Assembly (NCBI GenBank): GCA_022764165.1
Contig: JALERM010000089.1
Location: 1 to 53,903 of the forward strand
Reading direction: 5' to 3'
Length of the DNA: 53,903 nt
From: Eubacterium sp.
GTDB taxonomy: Bacteria; Bacillota; Clostridia; Lachnospirales; Lachnospiraceae
The notes beneath the pieces were generated by a model. The model did not search any database. It had not been told where the DNA came from and was given only the letters and a program-made list of their open reading frames with translations. This document shows, in pieces, positions 32,933-41,059 of the stretch. A program made the position numbers and the translations under genes. Numbering within the stretch: position 1 is the stretch's first letter; each line of letters starts with the position of its first letter.

Positions 32933-33850
32933 GTGAGTAAGCAGGAGAATATCATCGAGATTCATCATTTGAATAAGAGTTTTGGAAAGGTAAAGGCAGT
33001 AAACAATCTGAGCTTTCGTGTGAAAAGAGGAGAACTGTTTGCTTTCCTGGGTGTAAATGGTGCAGGAAAAAGTACGACAATCTCCATGATTTGTGGTCAG
33101 TTAACTGCAGATGGCGGAGATATTTGGGTAAATGGCTGGAATGTAAATACTTCAGGACATCAGATCAAAGAAATGACGGGTGTTGTTTTTCAGGACAGCG
33201 TGCTAGATAAACCATTGACTGCAAGAGAAAACTTAAAAAGCAGAGCTGCACTGTATGCCATCACAGGGAAAAAGTTTAAAGAACGCCTGCAGGAATTGAT
33301 TACGATTTTTGAACTACAGGAGTTTATTGACCGTCCTGTAGGAAAATTATCAGGCGGTCAGAGGCGAAGGGTGGATATTGCAAGGGCTCTGATTCACCGG
33401 CCACAGTTATTGATTCTGGATGAACCGACCACTGGTCTGGATCCCCAAACCAAGAAGATGATCTGGAGCATTATTGAAACACTTCGTGAGGAAGAGGGTC
33501 TTACGGTTTTACTGACAACCCATTATATGGAGGAAGCAGCATCCGCCGATTATATTGTGATCATCGATCATGGCCATATTGCGGCAGAAGGTACTCCGTA
33601 TGAATTGAAGAGTGAATATGTGAAAGATTATCTCTCTATTTATGGAGTGACCAGAGAGGAAGTGGAAAGCCTGGGGATGGTATATGAAGAAATCAGGGAT
33701 GGATACCGGATTGCCGTTGAGACACCTCTGGCAGCTACCGGTCTGATCGTAAACCATGCATCTGTATTTCGTGACTATGAGATCGTAAAAGGTGGGATGG
33801 ATGATGTATTTATCACAGTGACAGGAAAAAAACTGGGAGGTGAACAGTGA
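32933..33850 (+). CDS. ABC transporter ATP-binding protein
   Basis: A 305-residue ATPase with Walker A GVNGAGKST, signature LSGGQRRRVDIARAL, Walker B LLILDEPTTGLDP and switch His in LLTTHYMEE. The C-terminal extension (about 220-305) is typical of drug- or polyketide-type exporters (DrrA/NodI group). Start at GTG 32933, 8 bases after AAAGGAG; the frame is open further upstream to 32885 but that overlaps the terminator. It overlaps the permease start by one base (TGATG), so the two form an exporter. The substrate is unknown. Confidence 0.9.
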   Translation: MSKQENIIEIHHLNKSFGKVKAVNNLSFRVKRGELFAFLGVNGAGKSTTISMICGQLTADGGDIWVNGWNVNTSGHQIKEMTGVVFQDSVLDKPLTARENLKSRAALYAITGKKFKERLQELITIFELQEFIDRPVGKLSGGQRRRVDIARALIHRPQLLILDEPTTGLDPQTKKMIWSIIETLREEEGLTVLLTTHYMEEAASADYIVIIDHGHIAAEGTPYELKSEYVKDYLSIYGVTREEVESLGMVYEEIRDGYRIAVETPLAATGLIVNHASVFRDYEIVKGGMDDVFITVTGKKLGGEQ

Positions 33851-34743
33851 TGAGAACATTTATAACATTGGTTGACAGAAACCGAAAACTATTTTTCAGG
33901 GATAAGGGAATGCTTTTATCCTCTTTGATCACCCCCATTATCCTGATTGTTTTATATGCGACATTCCTTGCCAAAGTGTATAAGGATTCTTTTACATCCA
34001 ATATTCCTGCAGTGGTGGATATTTCAGAAAAGCTGATCAACGGAACGGTTGCAGGACAACTTGCGGCAGCCCTTCTGGCAGTCAGTTGTGTAACGGTCAC
34101 CTTTTGTGTCAATCTGACCATGGTACAGGACCGCGCTTTTGGAGTACGGAAGGATTTTGATGTATCGCCGATCAGAAAGCCCATGATCTATCTTGGGTAT
34201 TTCTTTTCCACAGTGTTGAATTCCCTGATGGTGAATGTATTGGCTCTGGCATTCTGCCTTGGATACATAGGGATCATGGGCTGGTATCTGACAGTGACAG
34301 ATGTGGCTTTATTGATGTTGGATCTGCTTATCCTGGTATTATTTGGTGCCGTTTTATCCAGCATTGTCTGCTATCCGCTGAAAACACAGGGGCAAATGTC
34401 GGCAGTAGGAACGATTGTCAGTGCCGGATACGGTTTTGTCTGTGGAGCCTATATGCCAATCTCCAACTTTGGAGAGGGACTGCAGAAAGTTATGAGTTAT
34501 CTTCCGGGGACATACGGAACAGCATTAATTAAAAATCATATGCTTCGAGGTGTGTTTGAAGAGATGGAAACAAAAGGCTTCCCGGCAGAGGTTGTCAATG
34601 GAATTGCGACTTCCCTGGATTGCAATCCGACATTTCAGGGAAGTGTCGTTGAACCGGAGTATATGATGCTGATTATGATCGGAACGGTTGTGCTGTTAGG
34701 TGGATTATACTTACTGATTACGGCATTGCCGGAAAAAAAGTAA
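33850..34743 (+). CDS. ABC-2 type transporter permease
   Basis: A 297-residue membrane protein with six predicted helices: one after the N-terminal region, one near residues 75-95, then four to the C-terminus, and an extracytoplasmic loop after the first. This is the ABC2_membrane layout. Segments such as VQDRAFGVRKDFDVSPI and SAGYGFVCGAYMPISNFGEGLQKVMSYLPGTYG are typical. It pairs with the ATPase just upstream; ATG 33850 overlaps that stop codon and follows GGGAGGTG. Confidence 0.88.
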   Translation: MRTFITLVDRNRKLFFRDKGMLLSSLITPIILIVLYATFLAKVYKDSFTSNIPAVVDISEKLINGTVAGQLAAALLAVSCVTVTFCVNLTMVQDRAFGVRKDFDVSPIRKPMIYLGYFFSTVLNSLMVNVLALAFCLGYIGIMGWYLTVTDVALLMLDLLILVLFGAVLSSIVCYPLKTQGQMSAVGTIVSAGYGFVCGAYMPISNFGEGLQKVMSYLPGTYGTALIKNHMLRGVFEEMETKGFPAEVVNGIATSLDCNPTFQGSVVEPEYMMLIMIGTVVLLGGLYLLITALPEKK

Positions 34744-34782
34744 ACGGTAAATGACTTTCGCAGGAAATGGAAGGTGGCATCT

Positions 34783-34986
34783 ATGACACGGGACGGGATG
34801 TACTTTGAAGTGCCAAATAAAAATGGAAACGTGTGGCCAGGGAATCTGTGTCCGGCATATACACCCAGGGAAGATGCAATAGAAAGTCTGAAAGAATGCT
34901 GGTATTGCAGATATGCGGATTTTCATTTAAAAGAAGAAAGAGCTTTGGAGATAGGAATATGCAAATGGCCGCATAAAGTTTTGTAA
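34783..34986 (+). CDS. Small hypothetical protein with Cys motif
   Basis: A 67-residue soluble protein with Cys residues in NLCPAY, ECWYCRYAD and GICKWPH, possibly a small metal site. I do not recognise the family. ATG 34783 is preceded by GGAAGGTGG at 7 bases; GTG 34774 overlaps that site. It lies 40 bases after the ABC permease and may share its transcript. Confidence 0.55.
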   Translation: MTRDGMYFEVPNKNGNVWPGNLCPAYTPREDAIESLKECWYCRYADFHLKEERALEIGICKWPHKVL

Positions 34987-35009
34987 AAGGAGAACGAGGT
35001 TGTAACATA

Positions 35010-35296
35010 ATGAGTGTTTTTTCGAAAGATGATCATATATCAAACTTTGAAAAAAGGAAAAGAGACTGGAAAATATGGTTTCTATACTTTCTGTCCTTTT
35101 GCTTTATTGGCTGGTTATAAATGACGAAGGCAGTTATGATATGAAGCTGTTGGGAAAAAAAATGAACCCTGAAGCAAAGCTTTTCAAATTGGCAGAAAAT
35201 CACGGTGTGATGGTGATGATTTCCATTTTTGCTGCATTACTTGGCATTGCCTCGTTGGCGAATGGAATCACTTTAGGTGTAAAAACGATAAAATAA
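35010..35296 (+). pseudogene. Small two-helix membrane protein, apparently frameshifted
   Basis: From ATG 35010 (after GGAGAACGAGG) a frame reads MSVFSKDDHISNFEKRKRDW and a hydrophobic stretch, but stops at 35120. An overlapping frame from 35075 carries on with VINDEGSYDMKLLGKKMNPE and a second hydrophobic segment (VMVMISIFAALLGIASLANGI) to 35296. Joined by one -1 shift near 35110, the two make a plausible protein of about 95 residues with two membrane helices. Either a frameshift mutation, a sequencing slip, or two tiny overlapping genes. Confidence 0.45.
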
Positions 35297-35301
35297 AGGA
35301 A

Positions 35302-35415
35302 ATGAAAAAGAGAACAATGATACAATGGATTAGAAAATTTGATTCAAGAAAAGCAGGAATAATCAGTGCTACCGTATTTAGTTTTATATTTTTTGACAGG
35401 TTAATAATTCATTAA
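35302..35415 (+). CDS. Possible 37-residue single-helix peptide
   Basis: Reads MKKRTMIQWIRKFDSRKAG then a hydrophobic segment ISATVFSFIFF and a short tail. The start is doubtful: AAAGGA is only one base from ATG 35302 and 16 bases from ATG 35317. It could be a remnant of a larger membrane protein. Confidence 0.3.
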   Translation: MKKRTMIQWIRKFDSRKAGIISATVFSFIFFDRLIIH

Positions 35416-35433
35416 AACGAAGGAATGAAAACA

Positions 35434-36129
35434 ATGAGAATTGTAATGTTGAATGGACAGAATCATAAGGGAAGTACTTATCATATCGGACGAATGATTG
35501 GGGATAAGATTCCCGGTAATAATGAAATCAGAGAATTCTTCTTCCCGAGGGATCTGAATCATTTTTGTGTGGGATGTTATAAATGTATTGATGATGAAAA
35601 GGAATGTCCATATTATGAGGAGAAAAAGGTTATTCTTGATGTTATCGAAGATGCTGACGTGTTGATTGTAACAACACCGACTTACTGTTCGCATGTATCA
35701 GCACCGCTGAAAGCATTTATCGATCTGACGTTTGATTACTGGATGTCGCACAGACCGAGAAAATGCATGTTCAGTAAGCGTGCGGTAATTGTTTCGACTT
35801 CTGCAGGATCCTCGCCGAAATCGGCAATAAAAGATGTGGAAGATGCTTTGTTTTATTTGGGTGTGCCGTCTATTACGAAATACGGAATCGCTGTTCAGGC
35901 AATGAACTGGGACGGAGTCAGGATATCCAAAAAAGAAAAAATTGATAAGGATACAAGCCGAATTGCCGCCAGATTAAGCAGAAGAGAGAAGCCACATGTT
36001 GGAATCAAGACGAGATTCATATTTCATATGATGAGGATGATGCAGAAAAGCGGCTGGGGATCTTCGCCTGTGGAAAAAGAGTATTGGGAGAAAAATGGAT
36101 GGCTTGGAAAAAAACGGCCATGGAAATGA
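35434..36129 (+). CDS. Flavodoxin-family NAD(P)H-dependent oxidoreductase
   Basis: About 231 residues. The start RIVMLNGQNHKGSTYHIG is the FMN phosphate loop region of NADPH-dependent FMN reductases; GCYKCIDDEKECPYY follows, as in multimeric flavodoxin WrbA-like/iron-sulfur flavoprotein relatives, and TPTYCSHVSAPLKAFIDLTFDY is the next family block. Probably reduces quinones or small electrophiles; the substrate is unknown. ATG 35434 is 9 bases after GAAGGA; ATG 35425 abuts that site. Confidence 0.82.
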   Translation: MRIVMLNGQNHKGSTYHIGRMIGDKIPGNNEIREFFFPRDLNHFCVGCYKCIDDEKECPYYEEKKVILDVIEDADVLIVTTPTYCSHVSAPLKAFIDLTFDYWMSHRPRKCMFSKRAVIVSTSAGSSPKSAIKDVEDALFYLGVPSITKYGIAVQAMNWDGVRISKKEKIDKDTSRIAARLSRREKPHVGIKTRFIFHMMRMMQKSGWGSSPVEKEYWEKNGWLGKKRPWK

Positions 36130-36165
36130 CGTAAAGGTTCATTATCGTTTGCAGGAGGGAAACTA

Positions 36166-36627
36166 ATGAAACAAGAACAAATGAAGGATACATATGAACA
36201 TAAATCTGCAATGAAGATTTCGATCAGAAAATGGAAAACAACAGATGCAAAGTCACTTGCATCCGCCCTATCTAATCGCAAAGTAATGAATAACCTGAGA
36301 GATGGATTGCCATATCCATATACCGAAAAAGATGCGTTGGAGTATATTCATTTTATCAACAATTCCGATGCGAACGATACATTTGCATATGCGATTGATG
36401 TGGATGGTACAGCGGTAGGAAGTATAGGGGCTTTCCGGCAGGGAAATATCCATTCTCGTACGGCGGAGCTTGGGTATTATCTGGCAGAAGAATATTGGGG
36501 AAAAGGAATTATGACAGAGGTTGTAAGACAGCTTTGTGAAAAGCTTTTTATAGAGACAGATATTCTTCGGGTTCAAGAATGGTCAGGTATTGGACATGGC
36601 TTTATATGCCTATACCAGACAGGATAA
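36166..36627 (+). pseudogene. GNAT acetyltransferase, C-terminus lost
   Basis: The first about 130 residues look like a RimJ/RimL-type GNAT acetyltransferase: ISIRKWKTTDAKSLASALSN, DGTAVGSIGAF, ELGYYLAEEYWGKGIMTEVVRQL. After DILRV, where relatives continue into the last acetyl-CoA-binding strand and helix (NxxSxRVLEKAGF), the sequence changes to QEWSGIGHGFICLYQTG and stops. It therefore lacks the end of the fold. The junction leads straight into a fragment of another acetyltransferase. Confidence 0.65.
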
Positions 36628-36802
36628 GCAGTTGCCGGTAAGGCGTTTATATCCGGAAGAGATTCAGAGTGCGCTTGATCTGTGCTGGGAAGTTTTTCTT
36701 CAATATGAAGCACCGGAATATTCCGAAGAGGGTATTCAGGAGTTTCTTCCGCAGGTCATCTCCCTGCAACACAGATGTTTTTTGGAAGGATCACCGGATT
36801 GA
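36590..36802 (+). pseudogene. Second acetyltransferase fragment (N-terminal)
   Basis: About 70 residues: after a short junction it reads QLPVRRLYPEEIQSALDLCWEVFLQYEAPEYSEEGIQEF, the opening of a different GNAT acetyltransferase, then ends. Only the first helices are present. It overlaps the end of the previous remnant, so the two genes were joined by deletion. Confidence 0.6.
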
Positions 36803-36945
36803 TTCTGTTTCGCTGTTTTCTGCTGAATGGTGCATTTGCCCTGTTCTTTGGAAGATGGTTCCGTAAGTATGGTATCCAGTACGCAATGTTAGGACATTTC
36901 GGAATTCATTTCATATCAAAAATGATACTGATTTGTGTGTTATAA
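36775..36945 (+). pseudogene. CPBP-family membrane protease, C-terminal fragment
   Basis: A frame without start codon reading GLILFRCFLLNGAFALFFG, then YGIQYAMLGHFGIHFISKMI and a stop. The LGHFGIHF pattern is the last conserved His-bearing helix of CPBP/CAAX-protease-like (Abi) proteins. Everything before it is gone. Third remnant in a row. Confidence 0.5.
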
Positions 36946-37004
36946 TTTATTTGATGATTGTCTTGAACAAAGAGAGATCAATTGAAAAACAGTGGAGAAT
37001 AGAT

Positions 37005-37529
37005 ATGAAAAAAGATTATATGGAAGCCTGCATGAATGCTACGCGTCAGCGCATCATACAGGTCATTATGATAAATAAGGAGGCAACCTCTGCCGAAATA
37101 GGGGAGGAATTGCCGGATATTCCGAGAGCCAGTCTTTATCGTCATATAAAAGTGCTTCTGGATGCGGAAATCATAACTGTGGTAAAGGAAGAATTCAAAC
37201 GTGGTTCCATGGAAAAGACCTATGCCATTGCACCCCAGAGGCCTTATGACGATACCAATGAAGAATACAACAGTATGATTCAGTCGGCACTGATGGGACT
37301 ACAGGGAGAATTTTACCGTTATTTCAACGGAGAGAATCCAGATCCACAAAGAGATCTTCTTACTGTTGGATCGGCTTCGCTTATGATGAGTGATGATGAA
37401 ATGATGGAATTTATCAAAGCCTACGGCGAACTGATTCAGAGATATATGCCAAACAAAGCGGGCGAGGGAAGGAAGGTAAGAAAGGTAACATTTGTGATTT
37501 CACCGAATGAGGGAGATGTTTTGAAGTGA
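37005..37529 (+). CDS. Winged-HTH transcriptional regulator (ArsR-like)
   Basis: A 174-residue DNA-binding protein. Residues 8-75 form a winged helix: ACMNATRQRIIQVIMINKEATSAEIGEELPDIPRASLYRHIKVLLDAEII is the helix-turn-helix, followed by a wing with GSMEKTYAI. The C-terminal part (about 85-174) is helical and acidic and may bind a ligand or dimerise. This combination is common among Firmicutes regulators next to ABC exporters or reductases. ATG 37005 follows GTGGAG at 8 bases; upstream frame to 36933 lacks a ribosome-binding site. Confidence 0.75.
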   Translation: MKKDYMEACMNATRQRIIQVIMINKEATSAEIGEELPDIPRASLYRHIKVLLDAEIITVVKEEFKRGSMEKTYAIAPQRPYDDTNEEYNSMIQSALMGLQGEFYRYFNGENPDPQRDLLTVGSASLMMSDDEMMEFIKAYGELIQRYMPNKAGEGRKVRKVTFVISPNEGDVLK

Positions 37530-37638
37530 AAAAATTGGATTAATTGGTGGAACTGGACCAGAATCCACACTGATTTATTACAAATCATGTCGCTCTATGC
37601 ATCTAGTCCGGTATCAGGTGCGGTTTGGAAATAAAATA
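37527..37638 (+). pseudogene. Aspartate/glutamate racemase N-terminal remnant
   Basis: A frame starting in the end of the previous gene reads KIGLIGGTGPESTLIYYK, the unmistakable N-terminus of Asp/Glu/hydantoin racemases, and becomes unrelated after about 19 residues. No start codon in frame is left. The following bases to 37798 hold no gene, only a small hairpin, GCAGAGCTG/CAGCTCTGC (about 37731-37753). Confidence 0.65.
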
Positions 37639-37798
37639 CAGTTTTCATGAAGGCAATGTCCATAACCCCTCCGGCATATTCCATCACCAACATCAGGTGT
37701 TTTAAAAGTACATGAGAGTGTTACTGCAAGAGCAGAGCTGGCAGGCAGCTCTGCCGTCCTAGTCGAAAGACATAGCACGAATTCAGAAGAAAAAATCT

Positions 37799-37842
37799 GA
37801 TTACATCTCTATAATGGAATCCAGTAAAGGAGAGATGTAATT
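37799..37842 (+). promoter_or_regulatory. Hairpin enclosing the MATE ribosome-binding site
   Basis: ATTACATCTCT and AGAGATGTAAT form an 11-bp perfect stem. The 3' arm begins in the AAAGGAG ribosome-binding site and ends next to the ATG at 37843. The fold would hide the site and could control translation of the transporter. Confidence 0.6.
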
Positions 37843-39168
37843 ATGGATATAAGAGAAATTAAGGAAAACAAACTTAAAACAATTTTTCGGTTTTCCGTTC
37901 CAAGCATCATAGCAATGCTTTTACAAACTGCGATTACAATCACCGATGGCTATTTCACCGGTAACTATGTGGGCGAAAATGCACTGGCAGCGATTAACTT
38001 GGGGTTACCGATTCTGTATTTTTACCTGGGTGTGGGTCTGTGCGTCGGTGTCGGCGGAACAGTCATATGCGGAAGACTTCTGGGAGCAGAGGAGAAGAAC
38101 AAGGCTTCTGAGGTGTTTTCCCAGACACTGGTGACTGCCGGGGTGATCTGCATACTCACATCCATCGCAGTGTTCCTGTTGTTTTCCCCAATCCTGAAGG
38201 TGCTGAGAGCGGATGGAGAACTGTCCGGTTTCTTTATGCAGTATTACCATATTATGCTGTTCACCTATCCGCTGATGGTGGTTGGTACGATACTGGGAAT
38301 GTTTCTCCGTGTAGATGGGAAACCGCAGATCTGTATGCTGGTCGGTATTTTAAGCTGTGTTCTGAATGCCATACTGGACTTTCTTTTTGTTGGCAGGTTG
38401 TCCATGGGGGTACAGGGCAGCGCCATCACCTCCCTGATCGTCCAGATCATTGGGGTCTTCGTCCAGCTTGCATGGTTCCTTCGTACGGCTGGAAGTATCG
38501 GCTTCCGACGTTTTCGATTTGACAAAGCTGTAAGTCGGGAAACGATTCTGAATGGTTCTTCCGAGTTTATCGGAGAGATGGCAAGTGCAATTTCCATGTT
38601 TGCTTTTAACTATGTCCTGATGAAATATGTGGGAGCAGAGGGCGTTGCCGCGTTTACGATTCTTGGATACGCAGTTTACGGATACAGCATGATTTCAATT
38701 GGATTTGGACAGGGACTTACACCCCTCGTAAGTATTTGCTGGGGGGCAAAGGAACAGAAAACAGCGATGGAACTTCGCAGGATCATGAATAAAGTTTTAT
38801 TCACAATCGGCGTACTGTTTGCGGTGTTCTTTTTCATGTTTGGAAAACAATATGCAGGTATGTTTGGCTGCGGCAACAGTGTAGCCTATATGGTATCCGC
38901 AGGTTTCCGATTTTACACAGTCACATTTCTGTTCATGGGATATGATGTGATCAACTCCATGTATTTTACCAGCTGTGGGGATGCACTTAGCTCTGCACTC
39001 ATCTCATCTTTGCGGGGCATCATTCTTCTCCTTGGATTTACCTTCCTATTTTCAGCCCTTTGGGGGATGACGGGAGTATGGCTGGCTGCTCCGATCACAG
39101 AAGTTCTCACAACGATGGTTTCGGCAGGCTTAATCACAAAGCATAAGAAAATGCTGGAAAGCAGGTGA
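37843..39168 (+). CDS. MATE-family multidrug efflux transporter
   Basis: A 441-residue membrane protein with about twelve helices in two related halves. Family features include the N-terminal FSVPSIIAMLLQTAITITDGYFTGNYVGENALAAINLGLP and, in the second half, ILGYAVYGYSMISIGFGQGLTPLVSICWGAKE. MATE proteins export cationic drugs against Na+ or H+. AAAGGAG precedes the ATG within a hairpin. An AraC-type regulator starts 6 bases after its stop and probably controls it. Confidence 0.9.
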   Translation: MDIREIKENKLKTIFRFSVPSIIAMLLQTAITITDGYFTGNYVGENALAAINLGLPILYFYLGVGLCVGVGGTVICGRLLGAEEKNKASEVFSQTLVTAGVICILTSIAVFLLFSPILKVLRADGELSGFFMQYYHIMLFTYPLMVVGTILGMFLRVDGKPQICMLVGILSCVLNAILDFLFVGRLSMGVQGSAITSLIVQIIGVFVQLAWFLRTAGSIGFRRFRFDKAVSRETILNGSSEFIGEMASAISMFAFNYVLMKYVGAEGVAAFTILGYAVYGYSMISIGFGQGLTPLVSICWGAKEQKTAMELRRIMNKVLFTIGVLFAVFFFMFGKQYAGMFGCGNSVAYMVSAGFRFYTVTFLFMGYDVINSMYFTSCGDALSSALISSLRGIILLLGFTFLFSALWGMTGVWLAAPITEVLTTMVSAGLITKHKKMLESR

Positions 39169-39174
39169 TGGAAA

Positions 39175-40062
39175 ATGGAAGAGAAAGACAGTACTACAAT
39201 TCGGCGTGCCGTCATCAATAAAGCCATCGGCTTTATCTTTGATAATATGGAAGAAGAAATCGCAGTTGACGATGTTGCGAAGCATTGCGGTTATTCCAAA
39301 TACCATCTGATGCGTATGTTCAAAGAGGACACCGATGAAGCGCTCTACCAGTTTATGAAGCGTGTTCGGTTGGAAAGAAGTGCATGGAGGCTCAAGGTAG
39401 AAAAGGATAAAAGTGTCGCCGAGATCGGTATAGACTACGGCTATTCTTCTTCCAACTTTGCAACAGCATTCAAGAAACATCTGAATATTTCCCCGGTAGA
39501 CTTCCGGAAGAGAAGCGAACAGATGGTAGAGCAGAGTTCGTTTGCGCACGGGATATCCATTGACGCACTGGAAAAGTCGGAAAACCTGATCACTGTTGAG
39601 AAGCTTGACAGCTTTTTGGTTGTGTATGAGCGCAAGAAAGGCAATTATCACGATTTACCGGAGCAGTGGCGTAAGTTTATCAAAAAGTATGAACACCTTT
39701 CTTCAGCGGATACGATTTATATGGAATCCACAATCGATGATCCGTCCATAACAGACGAAGACAGGTGCATGTATGAGCTCTGTCAAACGATTTCTCCGGA
39801 TCATCCGGCACTGAAAGAGGATTCCGGGATTCTTACCCATAACTTTGAAGGCGGCAAATATGCGGTTTATCACTATAAGGGTTTTCCGCAGTTTCTGTTT
39901 ATGGTATATCAGGAGGTTTTCTGCAGGTGGCTTTCGAAAACGGGTAACCAGCTGGATAACAGACCGATATTTGATATATACCGAAATATCAGAGAAGATG
40001 GATATATGGAAATTGATATCTGGCAGGTTCAATACATTATTAAAAATAGAGGTGAAGGATAA
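39175..40062 (+). CDS. AraC-family regulator with GyrI-like effector domain
   Basis: A 295-residue regulator. Residues 12-110 are an AraC DNA-binding domain with two helix-turn-helices (IAVDDVAKHCGYSKYHLMRMFK and VAEIGIDYGYSSSNFATAFKKH). Residues about 130-290 form a GyrI-like/SOUL-type small-molecule binding domain, as in Rob and BmrR. It probably senses a drug-like ligand and controls the MATE gene upstream. Its last codons run into a fragment of a histidine kinase, a sign that DNA was lost right after this gene. Confidence 0.85.
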   Translation: MEEKDSTTIRRAVINKAIGFIFDNMEEEIAVDDVAKHCGYSKYHLMRMFKEDTDEALYQFMKRVRLERSAWRLKVEKDKSVAEIGIDYGYSSSNFATAFKKHLNISPVDFRKRSEQMVEQSSFAHGISIDALEKSENLITVEKLDSFLVVYERKKGNYHDLPEQWRKFIKKYEHLSSADTIYMESTIDDPSITDEDRCMYELCQTISPDHPALKEDSGILTHNFEGGKYAVYHYKGFPQFLFMVYQEVFCRWLSKTGNQLDNRPIFDIYRNIREDGYMEIDIWQVQYIIKNRGEG

Positions 40063-40267
40063 TGGATGCGGCATTCATCCGGAAGACATCCATCATATTT
40101 TTAAGAGGTTTTACAGAAGCAGATTTTCTAAGGATTCGCAGGGGCTTGGCTTAGGGCTTTCACTGACAAAGGCCATTGTGGAGGCACACGGTGGAACCAT
40201 AGAGGTTGACAGCCAAATAGATGTTGGCACAATGTTTATTATGAATTTCCTGATTCCTACAAAATAG
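40033..40267 (+). pseudogene. Sensor histidine kinase C-terminal remnant
   Basis: In a frame different from the AraC gene, about 75 residues read LKIEVKDNGCGIHPEDIHHIF, RFYRSRF, GLGLGLSLTKAIVEAHGGTI, and end ...NFLIPTK. These are the G1, F and G2 boxes of a HATPase_c domain. The sensor, H-box and N-box are absent and the frame begins inside the 3' end of the AraC gene. The neighbouring MacB-like ABC transporter is of the kind usually run by a kinase/regulator pair, so this is probably what is left of it. Confidence 0.75.
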
Positions 40268-40360
40268 TAGTATTGCTGTAATAATGCTGTAGGGTTTATG
40301 AAATATGATAATTGCATGAACTTCAAAATGTATTTTTAATAGAAAAAGGAGACAGGAATC

Positions 40361-41044
40361 ATGAATTTATTAGAAGTAAAAGACATATCAAAGACGTATG
40401 GAAGTGGGGAGACGGCGGTAGAGGCATTAAAGAATGTAAGCTTTTGCGTCGAAAAAGGCGAGTTTTTAGCCATTGTTGGAGAGTCCGGTTCCGGAAAGAG
40501 TACGCTGCTGAATATGATTGGAGCACTTGATGCACCAACTGCAGGCAAGGTCATTATTGACGGCAAGGATATCATGGCAATGAAGGACGATGCTGCTACC
40601 ATTTTCAGAAGAAGAAATATTGGATTTATTTTTCAGGCGTTCAATCTGATTCCGGAGCTTACGGTGGAACAGAATATTGTATTTCCGCTTTTGCTTGATT
40701 ACCAGAAGCCGGATAAGAAACATCTTGATGAACTTCTGAAGGTTTTGAATCTTGAGAATCGAAGAAAACATTTGCCAAGTCAGTTGTCCGGGGGACAGCA
40801 GCAGAGAGTGGCCATAGGTCGTGCACTGATCACCAGGCCAAGCATTATTCTGGCAGATGAACCTACCGGAAATCTGGATTCAAAAAACAGCAGTGAAGTA
40901 ATTGCGTTGTTAAAGGATGCCGCCAGAAGATATGAGCAGACAATTATCATGATTACCCATAACAGAGTCATCGCACAGTCTGCAGACAGAATCCTGCAGG
41001 TAAAAGACGGCGTGGTTACGGATCTTGGAAACGTGCAGGCATAA
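40361..41044 (+). CDS. ABC transporter ATP-binding protein (MacB/LolD type)
   Basis: A 227-residue ATPase: Walker [10 protein letters not shown], signature [15 protein letters not shown], Walker [14 protein letters not shown], switch His MITHNR. It pairs with the FtsX-like permease 15 bases downstream. In Firmicutes such pairs often expel antimicrobial peptides or act as sensors with a kinase (BceAB-like), and a kinase remnant lies just upstream. AAAAGGAGACAGG precedes the ATG. Confidence 0.9.
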   Translation: MNLLEVKDISKTYGSGETAVEALKNVSFCVEKGEFLAIVGESGSGKSTLLNMIGALDAPTAGKVIIDGKDIMAMKDDAATIFRRRNIGFIFQAFNLIPELTVEQNIVFPLLLDYQKPDKKHLDELLKVLNLENRRKHLPSQLSGGQQQRVAIGRALITRPSIILADEPTGNLDSKNSSEVIALLKDAARRYEQTIIMITHNRVIAQSADRILQVKDGVVTDLGNVQA

Positions 41045-41059
41045 AAAGGAGGCAATACT

